A stretch of 64,000 nt of DNA, taken from contig NZ_CP125968.1 in assembly GCF_030067815.1 (NCBI RefSeq), positions 1,232,001 through 1,296,000 of the forward strand. Reading direction: 5' to 3'. Position 1 is the stretch's first letter, and the number at the start of each line of letters is the position of its first letter. The notes beneath the pieces were generated by a model that did no database searches, had not been told where the DNA came from, and worked only from the letters and a program-made list of their open reading frames with translations. The position numbers and the translations under genes were made by a program. This document shows, one piece after another, positions 47,102 to 58,033 of the stretch. This stretch comes from Sporosarcina thermotolerans (GTDB lineage Bacteria > Bacillota > Bacilli > Bacillales_A > Planococcaceae).

Positions 47102-48274
47102 ATGAGAATGTCCTTCTTGGAAAAAATGGACGATGTATTTAAGAACAAGTGGAAATTTGAACATGAGACGCCGATACAGTCACAAATGATTCCTGAATTG
47201 CTGAATGGCAAGGATATCGTAGCGGAATCTCCAACAGGAACAGGTAAGACACTGGCGTATGTATTGCCGATGCTTCAACAGGTAGATGGCGATAAAATGA
47301 AAACACAGGCACTGATCATGGCTCCCTCACAAGAATTAGCGATGCAAATAGTCAATGTCATTCGTGGTTGGGTGGAAGGAACAAGCATATCCGTCACTCA
47401 GCTAATTGGCGGTGCGAATATGCAACGACAGATTGAGCGGTTGAAGAAAAAGCCAACCATCGTCGTTGGAACACCTGGTCGATTAGTCGAACTTGTTAAA
47501 GCGAGACGATTAAAAATGAGTGATATTCGGTATATTGTCTTGGACGAAGGGGATCAGCTTCTTTCTCGTGAGTACAGAGTCATCGTTAAAGATCTGATCG
47601 AAGCAGCCAATACAGATCGCCAAGTGGCGGTTGTATCCGCAACCATTACAGATGAAATTGAAATCGTTGCGAAGAAGCTTATGAATGACCCGGTTCGACT
47701 AAAAGTATCCCTTGAAGATATGCCGTTGTCAGGAAAAGTGATACATTCATTTGTTAAAACGGAAGCCCGTGACAAAACTGATTTATTACGCGGCCTATCA
47801 CATCTACCCGATATTAGAGCTCTTGCATTCATGAACAATGTCGATCAGCTTCGGATGAAGGAACTGAAATTACAATACAATGAGGCTCCAATCGCGGTTT
47901 TATATTCATCTATGAAAAAATTCGAACGCCAAGAAACGCTTGAACGTTTTCGTAAAGGTGAAATTCGTATTCTAATCGCGACAGATCTTGCAGCAAGAGG
48001 ATTGGACATCCAAGGATTGACCCATGTCATCCACGTCGACGTCCCTCATACAATCGAGCAGTATTTACACCGCTCAGGACGTACCGGACGCGCTGGTGAG
48101 GACGGGGAAGTCCTTACGCTACTCTCTTACCCCGAAGAACGTTCGTATCGAAAGCTTGCAAAGGACTTCAAACCCGTTCAAAAGGTATGGTACAAAGGAA
48201 ACCTTGCTGAAGGAAATTCAAAAACAGTCAGCGGTCAAAAACCAGTAACTAAAAAACCAAACAAAAAACAATAA
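47102..48274 (+). CDS. yfmL: DEAD-box RNA helicase, YfmL-like
   Basis: 390 residues. Motifs: Q motif region TPIQSQMI, I (SPTGTGKT, 43-50), Ia, GG, Ib (TPGR), II (LDEGD, 148-151; Gly replaces Ala of DEAD), III (SAT), IV-VI (ATDLAARGLDIQ, HRSGRTGRAG). Basic C-terminal tail. Closest in layout to B. subtilis YfmL, a cold-related helicase for ribosome assembly, which has a comparably altered motif II (DEFD). ATG 47102, or ATG 47108 with better spacing from AGCAGGG. 60 bases after the amidase. Confidence 0.85.
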   Translation: MRMSFLEKMDDVFKNKWKFEHETPIQSQMIPELLNGKDIVAESPTGTGKTLAYVLPMLQQVDGDKMKTQALIMAPSQELAMQIVNVIRGWVEGTSISVTQLIGGANMQRQIERLKKKPTIVVGTPGRLVELVKARRLKMSDIRYIVLDEGDQLLSREYRVIVKDLIEAANTDRQVAVVSATITDEIEIVAKKLMNDPVRLKVSLEDMPLSGKVIHSFVKTEARDKTDLLRGLSHLPDIRALAFMNNVDQLRMKELKLQYNEAPIAVLYSSMKKFERQETLERFRKGEIRILIATDLAARGLDIQGLTHVIHVDVPHTIEQYLHRSGRTGRAGEDGEVLTLLSYPEERSYRKLAKDFKPVQKVWYKGNLAEGNSKTVSGQKPVTKKPNKKQ

Positions 48275-48323
48275 AAAGGGCAATGCCAACTCCATCAAAG
48301 TGAATTGGCATGCCCTTTTTTGT
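48274..48323. terminator. Bidirectional terminator
   Basis: AAAAAGGGCAATGCCAA / TTGGCATGCCCTTTTTT between the convergent helicase and map genes. Confidence 0.85.
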
Positions 48324-48328
48324 ATAGC

Positions 48329-49078
<750 letters not shown>

Positions 49079-49158
49079 TTACAGGTCCCTTCTTCGAAAC
49101 ATACTTTTTCATCCGATTATATCATAACTATTCTAACCTGATGGCCCGTATGCTTAAA

Positions 49159-49500
49159 TCATTTTAGGACTTTTACACCTTGGAAGACATTCCAAATGAC
49201 GACAAATAAAAAGAGTAGACCATACAAAAGCATGAACAGGAAAGGAGCCAACCCCCAAAAGTCAAACTGTCCCGTCATCATCGTATGTATTCTGGATTCA
49301 TATGATATGATTGAGAACGAAAAAAGGATAAACCCTGCAATCAGCAGTACAACCGGTGCCAAATGTGAAATTAGCGAGCGTTTGGCATGTCCTTTTACTT
49401 CGTGATCATCTGTGATGAAATAGACAATGGCTGGAAGTAGAAGAGGCGAAAAAAATATGCTGAAATAACATAATGCCGGTAGGATTTTATTGTTGGACAT
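49159..49500 (-). CDS. DUF4870 family small membrane protein
   Basis: 113 residues from ATG 49500, which follows GGGAGGTTTGCC. Three hydrophobic segments (about residues 8-28, 45-65, 82-105). DUF4870 pattern: ALCYFSIFFSPLLLPAIVYF then HEVKGHAKRSLISH. Function unknown; it is common in Firmicutes. It diverges from the TPP leader. Confidence 0.75.
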   Translation of the reverse strand: MSNNKILPALCYFSIFFSPLLLPAIVYFITDDHEVKGHAKRSLISHLAPVVLLIAGFILFSFSIISYESRIHTMMTGQFDFWGLAPFLFMLLYGLLFLFVVIWNVFQGVKVLK

Positions 49501-49541
49501 TGGCAAACCTCCCATAGTTTTCAAAAGCTTATAGAATCATC

Positions 49542-49570
49542 TTGCTATTATGTACCTTAACATATACAAT
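49542..49570 (+). promoter_or_regulatory. Promoter of the TPP-controlled leader
   Basis: TTGCTA (49542-49547), 17-base spacer, TACAAT (49565-49570); transcription would start about 18 bases before the aptamer. Confidence 0.6.
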
Positions 49571-49594
49571 GTATACGACAATTGAATTACACGA

Positions 49595-49679
49595 CCACAA
49601 GGGGTGCCTTCATTGGCTGAGATTGGACATCTGTCCGGACCCTTCGAACCTGTAAGTTCATACTTGCGTAGGGATGTGG
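49595..49679 (+). ncRNA. TPP (thi-box) riboswitch aptamer
   Basis: Characteristic conserved parts in order: CCACAAGGGGTGCC, CTGAGATTGG, GACCCTTCGAACCTG, GTTCATACTTGCGTAGGGA and closing GTGG. P1 pairs CCAC with GTGG. Binds thiamine pyrophosphate and controls the downstream thiamine transporter gene by transcription termination (next entry). Confidence 0.95.
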
Positions 49680-49698
49680 ATGGAAACTGACATGTATT

Positions 49699-49736
49699 AA
49701 CGATGTCTCGGTTCTATCCGGGATGTCGTTTTTTGT
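49699..49736 (+). terminator. Riboswitch expression-platform terminator
   Basis: AACGATGTCTCGG-ttctat-CCGGGATGTCGTTTTTTG, 20 bases after the TPP aptamer. Formed when TPP is bound, ending transcription before the transporter gene. Confidence 0.85.
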
Positions 49737-49901
49737 TGTAAAGAAAAAGTGACTCTGCTTTAAACGTAACCTTGATTGGCCCTTATTAAACTGTTGGCTC
49801 ATATATTTTGCCTAACTTTTACTGATGGTCATCATGTGGAAGCAGTTCGATGTCTTTTCTTCTTCCGTATCCCTCCGACAAAAAAGAGGAGGAATTTCAA
49901 A

Positions 49902-50461
49902 TTGGATCGTAAACGTCTTCAGTTTTTATTAGAGGTTGCTATTTTTGGAGCATTATCATTCGTCTTGGATTTACTAGGACTTTTCAAAATGCCTCAAGGT
50001 GGATCAATCACATTATCTATGCTGCCAATCATCGTCATCGCATTCAGATGGGGAATACTTGGCGGAATGTTAACAGGGTTAATTACTGGACTGTTACAGG
50101 TAATTAGTGGGGCATATGTGTTGAATATCTACCAAGCGGCACTCGATTATTTTGTTGCTTATTCGCTGGTAGGGCTTGCTGCAGTTACTTTAGGCTGGTT
50201 GCTTAGCAGTAGAAAAACGGGGAATAAACAATCAATGGTTTCTGCCATAATAATAGGTACCGTCATTGGGGGCGTACTACGATTCCTTGCCCATTTTATC
50301 GGTGGAGTTATTTTCTTTGCCGAATTCGCGGGGATCAACCAGTATGGTTGTATTCACTCGTGTACAACGCCTCGTATATGATACCTTCAATTATACTTTG
50401 TGCAGTTGTAGCAGTTCCCTTATTCACAACCGCTCCACGACTTATTCAAAGGGCGGCATAA
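49902..50461 (+). CDS. thiT: ThiT-like thiamine ECF transporter S component (frameshifted)
   Basis: About 186 residues after correction, six hydrophobic helices. TTG 49902 after AGAGGAGG. Motifs of the ThiT family: FGALSFVLDLL, PQGGSITLSMLPI, FRWGILGGMLTG, and SLVYNASYMIPS. One C is missing near 50339 (FAGIN-PVWLYSLVYNAS). It binds thiamine and works with the shared ECF energising module encoded elsewhere. Position behind a TPP riboswitch agrees fully. Confidence 0.92.
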
Positions 50462-50465
50462 AAAA

Positions 50466-50508
50466 AGGAGTAGGCGCTTGAAAAATCATGCGCCTACTCT
50501 ATTTTTGA
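50466..50508. terminator. Bidirectional terminator
   Basis: GAGTAGGCGC-ttgaaaaatcat-GCGCCTACTC with A/T runs on both sides, between the convergent thiT and the TspO-like gene. Confidence 0.8.
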
Positions 50509-51234
50509 TTTCCGTGTTTCTTCCTGAGAACAAGAAGATGCATGTAATGATTGTTGCACATAAGAAAATAGCAGCCGCTGATATGAACAACTCCTCGGTT
50601 CCGTTTTTAATAGCAATTCCAATGAATGCCCAAACAAAAACAAGATTCATTACATAATCTCGGTGATGGTACATAAAATGTAGTGCGAACGCAGTAGAAA
50701 TGGTTAAGTAGATGACGGTCCAAAGTGGATCGCTCAGCCCCATCCCAGACCAATCGTTAATAATAAGTGTATAACTGACATTCATTATGGTAGATATGAA
50801 GCCCCATCCAACTAACAGACTGAACGGAATCTCCCTAGTAATCGGTTGTCCCTTTTCGGATAGGAAAAGTAAAAAGCGAGCAATAAAAATAGAAGTGCAA
50901 GCTTTACAATGACCGCCCAGTTGAACAAACCGTAGTGCCATAAAAAAATCCAAGTGATGTGCAAAATGCTACATAGTATAAAAAGTGAAGCGACACGGTT
51001 TTGATACCTATAACTTAACTTTCGCCCCGCTTTATTGAAATTGAAAATCCAGTAAAAAAGCAGGACAACTACTACGCCCAAAATAAGCAGCACATAATCA
51101 GCAGGGATAAAGAGAACAGGTAATCTATTCGCGATTTCGCTTGTTGTAAACCCATTCAATGAAAAAAATCTTGCTATTACATTCACAATAATGACTGCGA
51201 TTAAAGATAGCGTCATCATAATGGTTTTAGACAT
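50486..51234 (-). CDS. TspO/MBR-related multi-spanning membrane protein (frameshifted)
   Basis: About 249 residues after correction, seven or more hydrophobic segments. The start is ATG 51234 after GGGAGGA. The N-terminal part (VNVIARFFSLNGFTTSEIAN) and the Trp-rich middle (LHITWIFLWHYGLFNWAV) follow the pattern of tryptophan-rich sensory-like proteins of Bacilli. One base is missing near 50865 (FSYPK, then KGQPITREIPFSLLVGWGFI). Function unknown in Firmicutes; TspO proteins bind porphyrin-like compounds, but that may not apply here. Confidence 0.65.
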
Positions 51235-51395
51235 AATAAATCCTCCCTTTGAACAGTATACATAGGTTTTGTGGATCATGCGAAAGAAAGTATGAAATTT
51301 CCGTCACAAATCTAATATTTCGAATCCCGAAGATTCATGTTATAATTAAAAAAGCACTAATTACAAATTTTTTAGACGATTAGGGGAATCAATCA

Positions 51396-53201
51396 ATGAA
51401 GACAAAAGAAGAATATTCACAGGTATGGGATTTAGACGTTTTTTTCAAAGGGGGAAGTGCTTCAGAGGAACTTCGTCAACATCTTGACGCTGTAAAAGTA
51501 CAAATTGGTACATTGGAAGAGCTTGCAAATACAACACAGACACCGGTATCCAAAGACGAAGCGGTTCAAGTTTTAAACGTTCTTGAGGAAATCACGAATA
51601 CGGGTAAAAACTTAAGGGAAGCTGGAGCTGTTATTGGCTGTTTCACTGCAGCTGACATAAAAGACAAAAAAGCGCTTGTTCTTCAATCAGAAATGGGCTC
51701 AATGGGTGCACGATATTCAACAGTAATTTTGAAATTCCAACAAACGATTACAAAAGCAGAAGACAATGTGTGGAATGAATTATTGGAATCAGAACAGTTA
51801 TCTCCATTTGCATTTGTTTTAAACGAGTGGCGCGAACAAGTAAAATTGAAGTTATCTGAGAAAGAAGAAAGTCTGATAACGGCGTTAAGCGTTGATGGAT
51901 ACAATGGATGGGGACAACTTTACAATCAATTAGTCGGAGACATTAAGATTGAAATGACTGTTAACGGAGAAGAGAAGAAACTTTCCGTAGGGCAAGCGAA
52001 TAACTTAGGCTCCCATCCGGATGCGGCAGTTCGTAAGGAAGTATTTGAGAAACTTGAAGAGGCTTGGGAATCGAAAGAAGATTTCTTTGCTTCGACATTA
52101 AATCATTTGGCTGGCTTCCGTTTGGCGGTCTATGAAAAACGAGGATGGGATAATGTTTTAGCCGAGCCGCTAATGCGTAACAGAATGAGCCAAGAAACAT
52201 TGGATGCAATGTGGGGAGCTATCGGCGCCAATAAAGCTCCATTCGCTGACTTTTTGAAGTACAAAGCGAATATGCTTGGTAGTGAAAAGATTAATTGGTA
52301 CGACATGAGCGCACCTGTTACATCTTCAACGAAGGAAATGTCCTATCAGGAAGGGGCAGAATTTATACTTGAGCATTTCGGTAAATTTGGTCCTGAACTC
52401 GAGGCGTTTTCTCGTAAAGCATTCGAAGATAGCTGGATCGAAGCAGAAGATCGTGCGGATAAACGTCCAGGGGGCTTCTGTACAGGAATGCCGGTTTCTG
52501 AACAATCCCGTATCTTCATGACATATAGCGGTTCTATGTCGAATGTTGCTACACTTGCTCATGAACTTGGACACGCTTTCCATTCATACGCATTACGCCC
52601 AGTGCCTTATATGAATCGTCAATATGCAATGGGAGTAGCGGAAACGGCTTCAACATTCGCTGAAATGATTGTTGCAGATGCCTCTGTAAAAGCCGCTGAA
52701 ACAGAAGAAGAAAAACTTGCATTACTTGAGGATAAAATCCAACGAAGTGTGGCATTCTTCATGAATATCCATGCGCGTTTCCTATTTGAAACTCGTTTCT
52801 ATGAAGAGCGTAAAAATGGTGTAGTACCAGCTTCACGCCTCAATGAATTAATGGAAGAAGCACAACATGAAGCTTATGCTGGTGCACTTGATTCAACTCA
52901 TCCGCATTTCTGGGCGTCCAAGCTACATTTCTACATTACAGGTACGCCTTTCTATAACTTCCCGTATACATTTGGCTACCTATTCTCCTTAAGCATCTAT
53001 GCGAAGGCGCTAACAGAAGGAGAATCGTTTGAACAGAAGTATATGGCATTATTACGTGATACTGCTATCATGTCCGTTGAGGATTTGGCTATGAAGCATC
53101 TTGGTGAAGACATCACTAAGGAGGAATTCTGGGCTAAAGGTGTAGCTCTTTGCGTAAAAGATGTCGAAGAGTTTTTGAAAATAGCTTCCGAAGAAAGGTG
53201 A
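51396..53201 (+). CDS. M3B family oligoendopeptidase (PepF-like)
   Basis: 601 residues, intact. Cytoplasmic zinc peptidase that cuts oligopeptides. HELGH motif at about residues 389-393 (LAHELGHAFHSYAL) with the third ligand Glu about 28 residues later (ETASTFAEM). N-terminal helical domain and long catalytic domain match the pepF/M3 family. TATAAT at about 51341-51346 may be its -10 box. The GNAT gene follows with seven bases between. Confidence 0.9.
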   Translation: MKTKEEYSQVWDLDVFFKGGSASEELRQHLDAVKVQIGTLEELANTTQTPVSKDEAVQVLNVLEEITNTGKNLREAGAVIGCFTAADIKDKKALVLQSEMGSMGARYSTVILKFQQTITKAEDNVWNELLESEQLSPFAFVLNEWREQVKLKLSEKEESLITALSVDGYNGWGQLYNQLVGDIKIEMTVNGEEKKLSVGQANNLGSHPDAAVRKEVFEKLEEAWESKEDFFASTLNHLAGFRLAVYEKRGWDNVLAEPLMRNRMSQETLDAMWGAIGANKAPFADFLKYKANMLGSEKINWYDMSAPVTSSTKEMSYQEGAEFILEHFGKFGPELEAFSRKAFEDSWIEAEDRADKRPGGFCTGMPVSEQSRIFMTYSGSMSNVATLAHELGHAFHSYALRPVPYMNRQYAMGVAETASTFAEMIVADASVKAAETEEEKLALLEDKIQRSVAFFMNIHARFLFETRFYEERKNGVVPASRLNELMEEAQHEAYAGALDSTHPHFWASKLHFYITGTPFYNFPYTFGYLFSLSIYAKALTEGESFEQKYMALLRDTAIMSVEDLAMKHLGEDITKEEFWAKGVALCVKDVEEFLKIASEER

Positions 53202-53208
53202 AGAAGCA

Positions 53209-53754
53209 TTGATTCTGCTTGAAGGGCGAACTTGTTATTTACGTGTTTTGACAGAAGAAGACGCCGTCATTTTTACTGAACTTCTTATAGCGAATAAAGA
53301 GTATTGGACGGTTTTCGAGCCGCGACATGATCCGGGCTACTATACGGTTTCTGTCCAGCGAAATAAAATTAGGGAATCCCTCTATCAAATGAGAGACCGG
53401 CGTGAATATAACTTTGGGATATTTGACGCCGAAACAAGCAGGTTAATTGGCCATATTTCTCTTTACAGCATCAAAAGGCTTCCATTCTCAAGCGGCTTTG
53501 TCGGATATTCAATCGATGAACGGGAAACGGGTAGGGGCCTTGCAACGGAAGCGGTTCAAATTGTGACAAGATTCGCGTTCGAAACCGTTTCATTGCATCG
53601 GGTTGAAGCTTTCGTTTCCCCGAACAATATCGGCTCTGTCAAAGTCCTTGAAAATGCAGGTTATGTCCGCGAAGGCTTGCTTAGAAAGCTATTGTACATT
53701 AATGGGTCCTGGGAGGATCACTTTATGTACGCAAGCCTGGCCGATGATTATTGA
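53209..53754 (+). CDS. GNAT acetyltransferase, RimJ/RimL-like
   Basis: 181 residues, TTG start at 53209 about six bases after GAAAGGTG. Acetyl-CoA-binding motif A with GRGLATEAVQIV (about residues 105-116) and the closing pattern NIGSVKVLENAGYVREGLL. RimJ/RimL relatives acetylate protein N-termini, including ribosomal proteins, but the target here is unknown. Probably co-transcribed with the M3 peptidase gene. Confidence 0.88.
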   Translation: MILLEGRTCYLRVLTEEDAVIFTELLIANKEYWTVFEPRHDPGYYTVSVQRNKIRESLYQMRDRREYNFGIFDAETSRLIGHISLYSIKRLPFSSGFVGYSIDERETGRGLATEAVQIVTRFAFETVSLHRVEAFVSPNNIGSVKVLENAGYVREGLLRKLLYINGSWEDHFMYASLADDY

Positions 53755-53792
53755 AAGGGTAAGGCCGCCTGGCGGAAACTATTAGCTAAAAT

Positions 53793-53831
53793 GAAAAGCC
53801 GATTCTTCTAGGGGTGAAGAATCGGCTTTTG
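53793..53831 (+). terminator. Rho-independent terminator
   Basis: AAAAGCCGATTCTT-ctaggggtg-AAGAATCGGCTTTT. Confidence 0.88.
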
Positions 53832-53929
53832 TCTATAAATAGGAAAGACCTGTCGCCACTTGGCAGCTAACGTCCTTCGTATTTGTCTATCCATAGGAAA
53901 TATTTAGATTCCCCGGGAAATATGGAATG

Positions 53930-54505
53930 TCATTTTCCGACAAGATACTCATATCCATTGGTAATAATATCTAATTGACCAGTGTGTGGATGGGCTACGA
54001 GACCATGTACAGGTACTTTTCGGTCCATGAGCGGGTGATTACGTACTTGATCAACACTACTCTTCACGCTTTGCGTGACATCATTAAAGCCACGCAACCA
54101 ATCCTTCATATCAATTCCGGAGTACTTTAACGTGGTGAAAAGATTATTATCAATTCCACGTCCTACCATACTTTCAATAATACTATCTGTATCGATTGAA
54201 CTCATACCGCAGTCATGGTGTCCAATAATGTAAACTTCATCAGCCTTTAATTCATAGATGGCAATTAAGATGCTTCTCATTACACTACCGAATGGGTGGG
54301 TAACAATGGCACCTGCACTTTTAATGATTTTGGCATCGCCGTTTTTTAAGTTCATTGCCTTTGGAAGTAGCTCTGTCAGCCTTGTATCCATACAAGTCAG
54401 CACAACGATTCGCTTATCGGGAAATTTCGTTGTTTCATATTCTTTAAATTCTTCATTTTGGACAAATTCTTTATTGAAATCAATGATTTCAGATAAAATC
54501 GTCAT
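53930..54505 (-). CDS. Beta-class carbonic anhydrase
   Basis: 191 residues. Interconverts CO2 and bicarbonate. Zinc ligands C38 (LTCMDTRL), H96 and C99 (GHHDCGMSS); the Asp-Arg pair D40-R42 completes the site. Length and motif match the small Bacillus-type enzymes (YtiB-like). ATG 54505 after GGAGGTG. Monocistronic. Confidence 0.9.
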   Translation of the reverse strand: MTILSEIIDFNKEFVQNEEFKEYETTKFPDKRIVVLTCMDTRLTELLPKAMNLKNGDAKIIKSAGAIVTHPFGSVMRSILIAIYELKADEVYIIGHHDCGMSSIDTDSIIESMVGRGIDNNLFTTLKYSGIDMKDWLRGFNDVTQSVKSSVDQVRNHPLMDRKVPVHGLVAHPHTGQLDIITNGYEYLVGK

Positions 54506-54545
54506 AAATACACCTCCAAATAGTAGCCTTTAACATAGTTTACAT

Positions 54546-54582
54546 AAAAAAAAAGGACTGCCAAGCGGCAACCCTTTTCATA
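54546..54582 (-). terminator. Rho-independent terminator (minus strand)
   Basis: AAAAGGgtTGCC-gctt-GGCAgtCCTTTTTTTTT read on the minus strand, just after the small membrane protein stop. Confidence 0.75.
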
Positions 54583-54584
54583 GA

Positions 54585-54722
54585 TTATTTTACTTCCGGT
54601 TTAGGATCGATTGTTACTGCATCGGAAGAATTAAGAGCTTTACTCAAATAGTGCATTGTAAAATAAGCTGAAATACCAAGGATAACAGCGTAACCGATAA
54701 CTGTAGTGTACATTAAGCCCAT
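54585..54722 (-). CDS. 45-residue single-span membrane protein
   Basis: Begins MGLMYTTVIGYAVILGISAY; one helix (about residues 6-25), then a hydrophilic tail ending DPKPEVK. ATG 54722 is seven bases after AGAGGGG, and a terminator follows its stop. Not in standard length range for gene callers, but start and end signals are complete. Resembles small subunits of membrane complexes; function unknown. Confidence 0.6.
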   Translation of the reverse strand: MGLMYTTVIGYAVILGISAYFTMHYLSKALNSSDAVTIDPKPEVK

Positions 54723-54827
54723 AGTGAGACCCCTCTCTACAACGATTGTTTAATATACACCCATTATACTATAAATCAGAAATAATTAAAGAGTAGATTG
54801 AAATGTTTTTAGTAATTGTGACGGATA

Positions 54828-56058
54828 TTAGAATGCCCAATTTCCATTACGGAATACAGGTTCAACAGTTCCATCTGGTAAAACACCATCAATATCCATT
54901 TCAGCAGAACCAATCATGAAATCGACATGTGTAATACTTTGGTTTAGACCATGTTTCTCCAAGTCTTCTGTAGACATTGTTTTTCCGCCTTCTAAACAGA
55001 ATGAATATGCACTTCCGATGGCAAGGTGATTGGATGCATTTTCATCGAACAATGTATTGTAGAAAAGCAATCCGGACTCGGAAATTGGGGAAGCATGTGG
55101 AACAAGGGCCACTTCACCAAGATGCTTAGCACCTTCATCTGTATCGATTAGACGTTGAAGAACCTCTTCGCCTTGTCCAGCACTGATTTCCGTAATTCGA
55201 CCATCTTCGAAAGTCACTGTGAAATCATCGATAATATTTCCGCCGTAGCTAAGTGGCTTCGTGTTCTTAACATAGCCATTCACTCCGTCCTTATGTGGAA
55301 CCGTGAATACTTCTTCAGTCGGCATATTTGCCATGAATGCATTAGTCTACGTTGACACTACCTCCACCGCACCAAATATGGCCTTTTGGCAAATCGATTG
55401 TCAGATTAGTACCTGGAGCTCTGTATTGCAAAGTTGCGTACGCTTTTTTATTCAAGTAATCGGCTTTTTCATTTAATGTTTTGTCAAGCTCTTTCCATGC
55501 TGCAACTGGATCTGCCACATCCGCTCGCACCGCACTGAAGATGGCTTCCCATAATGCAGGGACTTGTTCTGTTTCCTCAAGTTCAGGGAACATTTTCGCA
55601 GCCCATGCTTTTGAAGGTGCTGCAACGACAGACCAGCTGAATCGGTCGGCTTGCAACATTTTTCGGTAATTGCTAAGTGCTTTGCCTGCCGCTTTTTGAG
55701 CATTGGCAATGCGTGAAGGTTCAATACCCTTCAGTAAATCCGGACTTTGGGATACGACACTGACAAATGCAGCTCCACCTTCAGCCAACTTTTCACGTTC
55801 CATCACTTTCCACTCAGGGAAATCAGAGAAGGATTCTGCAGGTGCCTTTTCATAGCGTAGTTTTACTAACTCCTCATCCGCCCAATCTACGATAACTTGA
55901 CGTGCCCCTAAAGAGTACGCTTTGTCAGCAACTTTCCTTACAAGTTCCACTGTTTCAATGGATGCACTGATGAAAAGTGTTTGATCCTTTTGGATATTCG
56001 CTCCTACCTCTGCAATTAAACTTGCATAATTCTCCAATTTTTGCTCGAATGACAACAA
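54828..56058 (-). CDS. ampS: M29 family aminopeptidase (AmpS-like; frameshifted)
   Basis: About 410 residues. The ATG at 56076 lies upstream of the AAGGAGG site, so the TTG at 56058 (or 56055) is the likely start. The N-terminal domain (residues 1-240) ends HIWCGGGSVNV, then a break near 55344, then ANMPTEEVFTVPHKDGVNG with the metal-binding Glu and His, and HLAIGSAYSF, THVDFMIGS. The break is one extra base or two missing bases (possibly one AC of ACAC), unlike the usual one-base deletions here. A metal-dependent aminopeptidase acting in the cytoplasm. Confidence 0.88.
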
Positions 56059-56251
56059 ATAAAAAACCTCCTTCATCTTTATGTATTAATAGTACTCCAG
56101 TGTAATAAAACAGGCAAAGGATAATTAAACAATGACTTTGTCTATCTTTGTTTAAATTCTTTTTATTATTAATGGGATTTATCATTAAAGAACTAAAGAA
56201 TTGTATGATTATGTCGAAATAAGAAGAAGAAGAGAAGACGGGGGTACTATT

Positions 56252-57066
56252 ATGGATTTATCAACCATTGTTGGACTTATTCTTGGCATAGTCGCATTAT
56301 TTGTTGGTATGGCGATGAAAGGCGTAACACCAGATAATTTACTTAATCCAGCTGCGATTCTTATTATCATTGCAGGTACAATTGCTGCTGTTGTCATTGC
56401 ATTTCCAATGAAGGAAATTAAACGTGTACCAAAGTTATTCGGCATTCTATTTAAAGAACAGAATTTGAATTCCGATTCGGATTTGATAAGGATGTTTTCC
56501 AAATGGGCCGATATTGCAAGACGTGAAGGCTTATTATCATTGGAAGCACAAACTGATGAAATTGCAGACCCTTTTTTGAAAAATGGACTTGACCTAGCCA
56601 TAGACGGTCAAAACGCTGATTATATACGTGACGTCCTTACCGAAGAAGTGGAGGCAATGGAAGAAAGGCACTCGGCTGGTGCCCTTATTTTCAGTCAAGC
56701 GGGTACATATGCCCCTACATTGGGTGTTTTAGGGGCAGTTGTGGGTTTAATTGCTGCACTAAAGGATATGAACGATATTGAAGCACTCGGATATGCCATT
56801 TCGGCAGCATTTGTCGCGACATTGTTGGGATTTTCACCGGATATGTTCTTTGGCATCCGTTTGCAAATAAATTAAAACGAAAATCAAAGGAAGAGGTCCG
56901 ACAGAAGATGATGATGATTGAGGGAATCCTTTCTGTTCTTGAAGGTGAAGCACCTCGGACTATCGAGCAAAAACTGGTTTCCTATCTTTCAATGGAAGAA
57001 CGTCGTAAGTTCTTTAAAGAAAATAATAGCGACAAGGGGGAGGGCGAGCTTGTCGAGGAAGCGTAA
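56252..57066 (+). CDS. motA: Flagellar motor stator protein MotA (frameshifted)
   Basis: About 271 residues after correction, ATG 56252 after GGGGGTAC. Four helices; proton-channel stator with MotB. Nearly identical layout to B. subtilis MotA: NPAAILIIIAGTI, MFSKWADIARREGLL, EEVEAMEERH, AGTYAPTLGVLGAVVGLI. One base is missing near 56830: FVATLLG, then IFTGYVLWHPFANKLKRKSK continues, ending with EGELVEEA at 57066. Overlaps motB by 17 bases. Confidence 0.93.
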
Positions 57067-57807
57067 GAAAAAACGAGACGACGGTCATGTTGATGAATCT
57101 TGGCTTTTGCCGTACTCGGATTTACTCACTCTACTTTTAGCATTATTTATCGTTTTATTTGCATCAAGTTCGGTCGATGAAAGAAAGTTAAGTCGGATGT
57201 CGTCTGTTTTCAGTGAGATATTCGATGGGGGACAGGCGCTATGCAAAATACATCCCCAACACCGGTTCCTTCTTATAACACAAAAGGGATACAAGGAAAT
57301 GCCAACCCAGCCTACTTGGAGGATCAGCAAACACTTGAGGAAATCAGGTCATCATTAGATGACTATATAGCAGTAAATGAACTGGAAAACCAATTTCAAA
57401 CCAAGTTAACTGAAGAAGGCCTTTTAGTTACGATACGTGATAGCATTCTCTTTGAATCAGGGAAAGCGACGATCAAAGCGGAGTACACTAATTTAGCGAA
57501 GGATATTGGCAATCTCCTCAAATTTGAAAAACCAAGGCAAATTGTCGTTACGGGGCATACGGATAATGTTCCGATTAATAATGCTGAATTTCCATCGAAC
57601 TGGGAACTCAGTATGATGCGTGCTCTCAATTTTTTAAAGGTGTTAATCGATACGAATAATCTTGACCCGCAACTTTTCAGTGTAAAAGGCTATGGTGAAA
57701 ACAAGCCAGTTGCATCAAACGATACAGCAGAGGGAAGAAGTAAGAACCGTCGTGTAGAAGTGCTTATTCAACCCCTTGTCCTTGAAGACGGGACATCTGT
57801 TGAATAA
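57050..57807 (+). CDS. motB: Flagellar motor stator protein MotB (frameshifted)
   Basis: About 252 residues after correction. TTG 57050 lies inside the motA end, preceded by GGGGGAGGG. N-terminal basic stretch, one helix with the proton-carrying Asp in ESWLLPYSDLLTLLLALFI, plug region, and C-terminal OmpA-like peptidoglycan-binding domain (VVTGHTDNVPINN, NWELSMMRALNFL, GRSKNRRVEVLI). One base is missing near 57238 (FDGGQA, then MQNTSPTPVPSYN). H+-type motor. No other flagellar genes in the window. Confidence 0.93.
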
Positions 57808-57814
57808 GATAAAT

Positions 57815-57859
57815 AAAAAGCCGATGCTTTAGGGGATACCCTGTTGCATCGGCTTTTCT
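57815..57859 (+). terminator. Rho-independent terminator of motAB
   Basis: AAAAGCCGATGC-tttaggggataccctgtt-GCATCGGCTTTT. Confidence 0.85.
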
Positions 57860-57885
57860 TGTGTATAGCTGAGGCCACTTAGGCA

Positions 57886-58033
57886 AGCGCCCTCCGCTTT
57901 TCGTTATTTCCTTAGTGTCCAGCTGCGGGCGGCAGCCTCTCGGGTCGCTTCGGTCTTGAAGAAAAGGCAAAGACCGCCTTTTTTTCAAGGCCTCCATCGC
58001 CTGTCGAGGCTAAACGCCGCCCTACGCTTTTCT
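57886..58033 (-). repeat. Mosaic intergenic repeat, copy 4 (inverted)
   Basis: Read on the minus strand it gives AAAAGCGTAGGGCGGCGTTT, CGACAGGCGATGGAGGCC, AAAAAAAGGCGGTCTTTGCC, GACCGAAGCGACCCGAGAGG, CAGCTGGACACTAAGG and AAAAGCGGAGGGCGC. It shares about 70 bases with copy 2 and has AAAAGCG ends on both sides. It overlaps the last codons of the yfkK gene. Confidence 0.7.
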
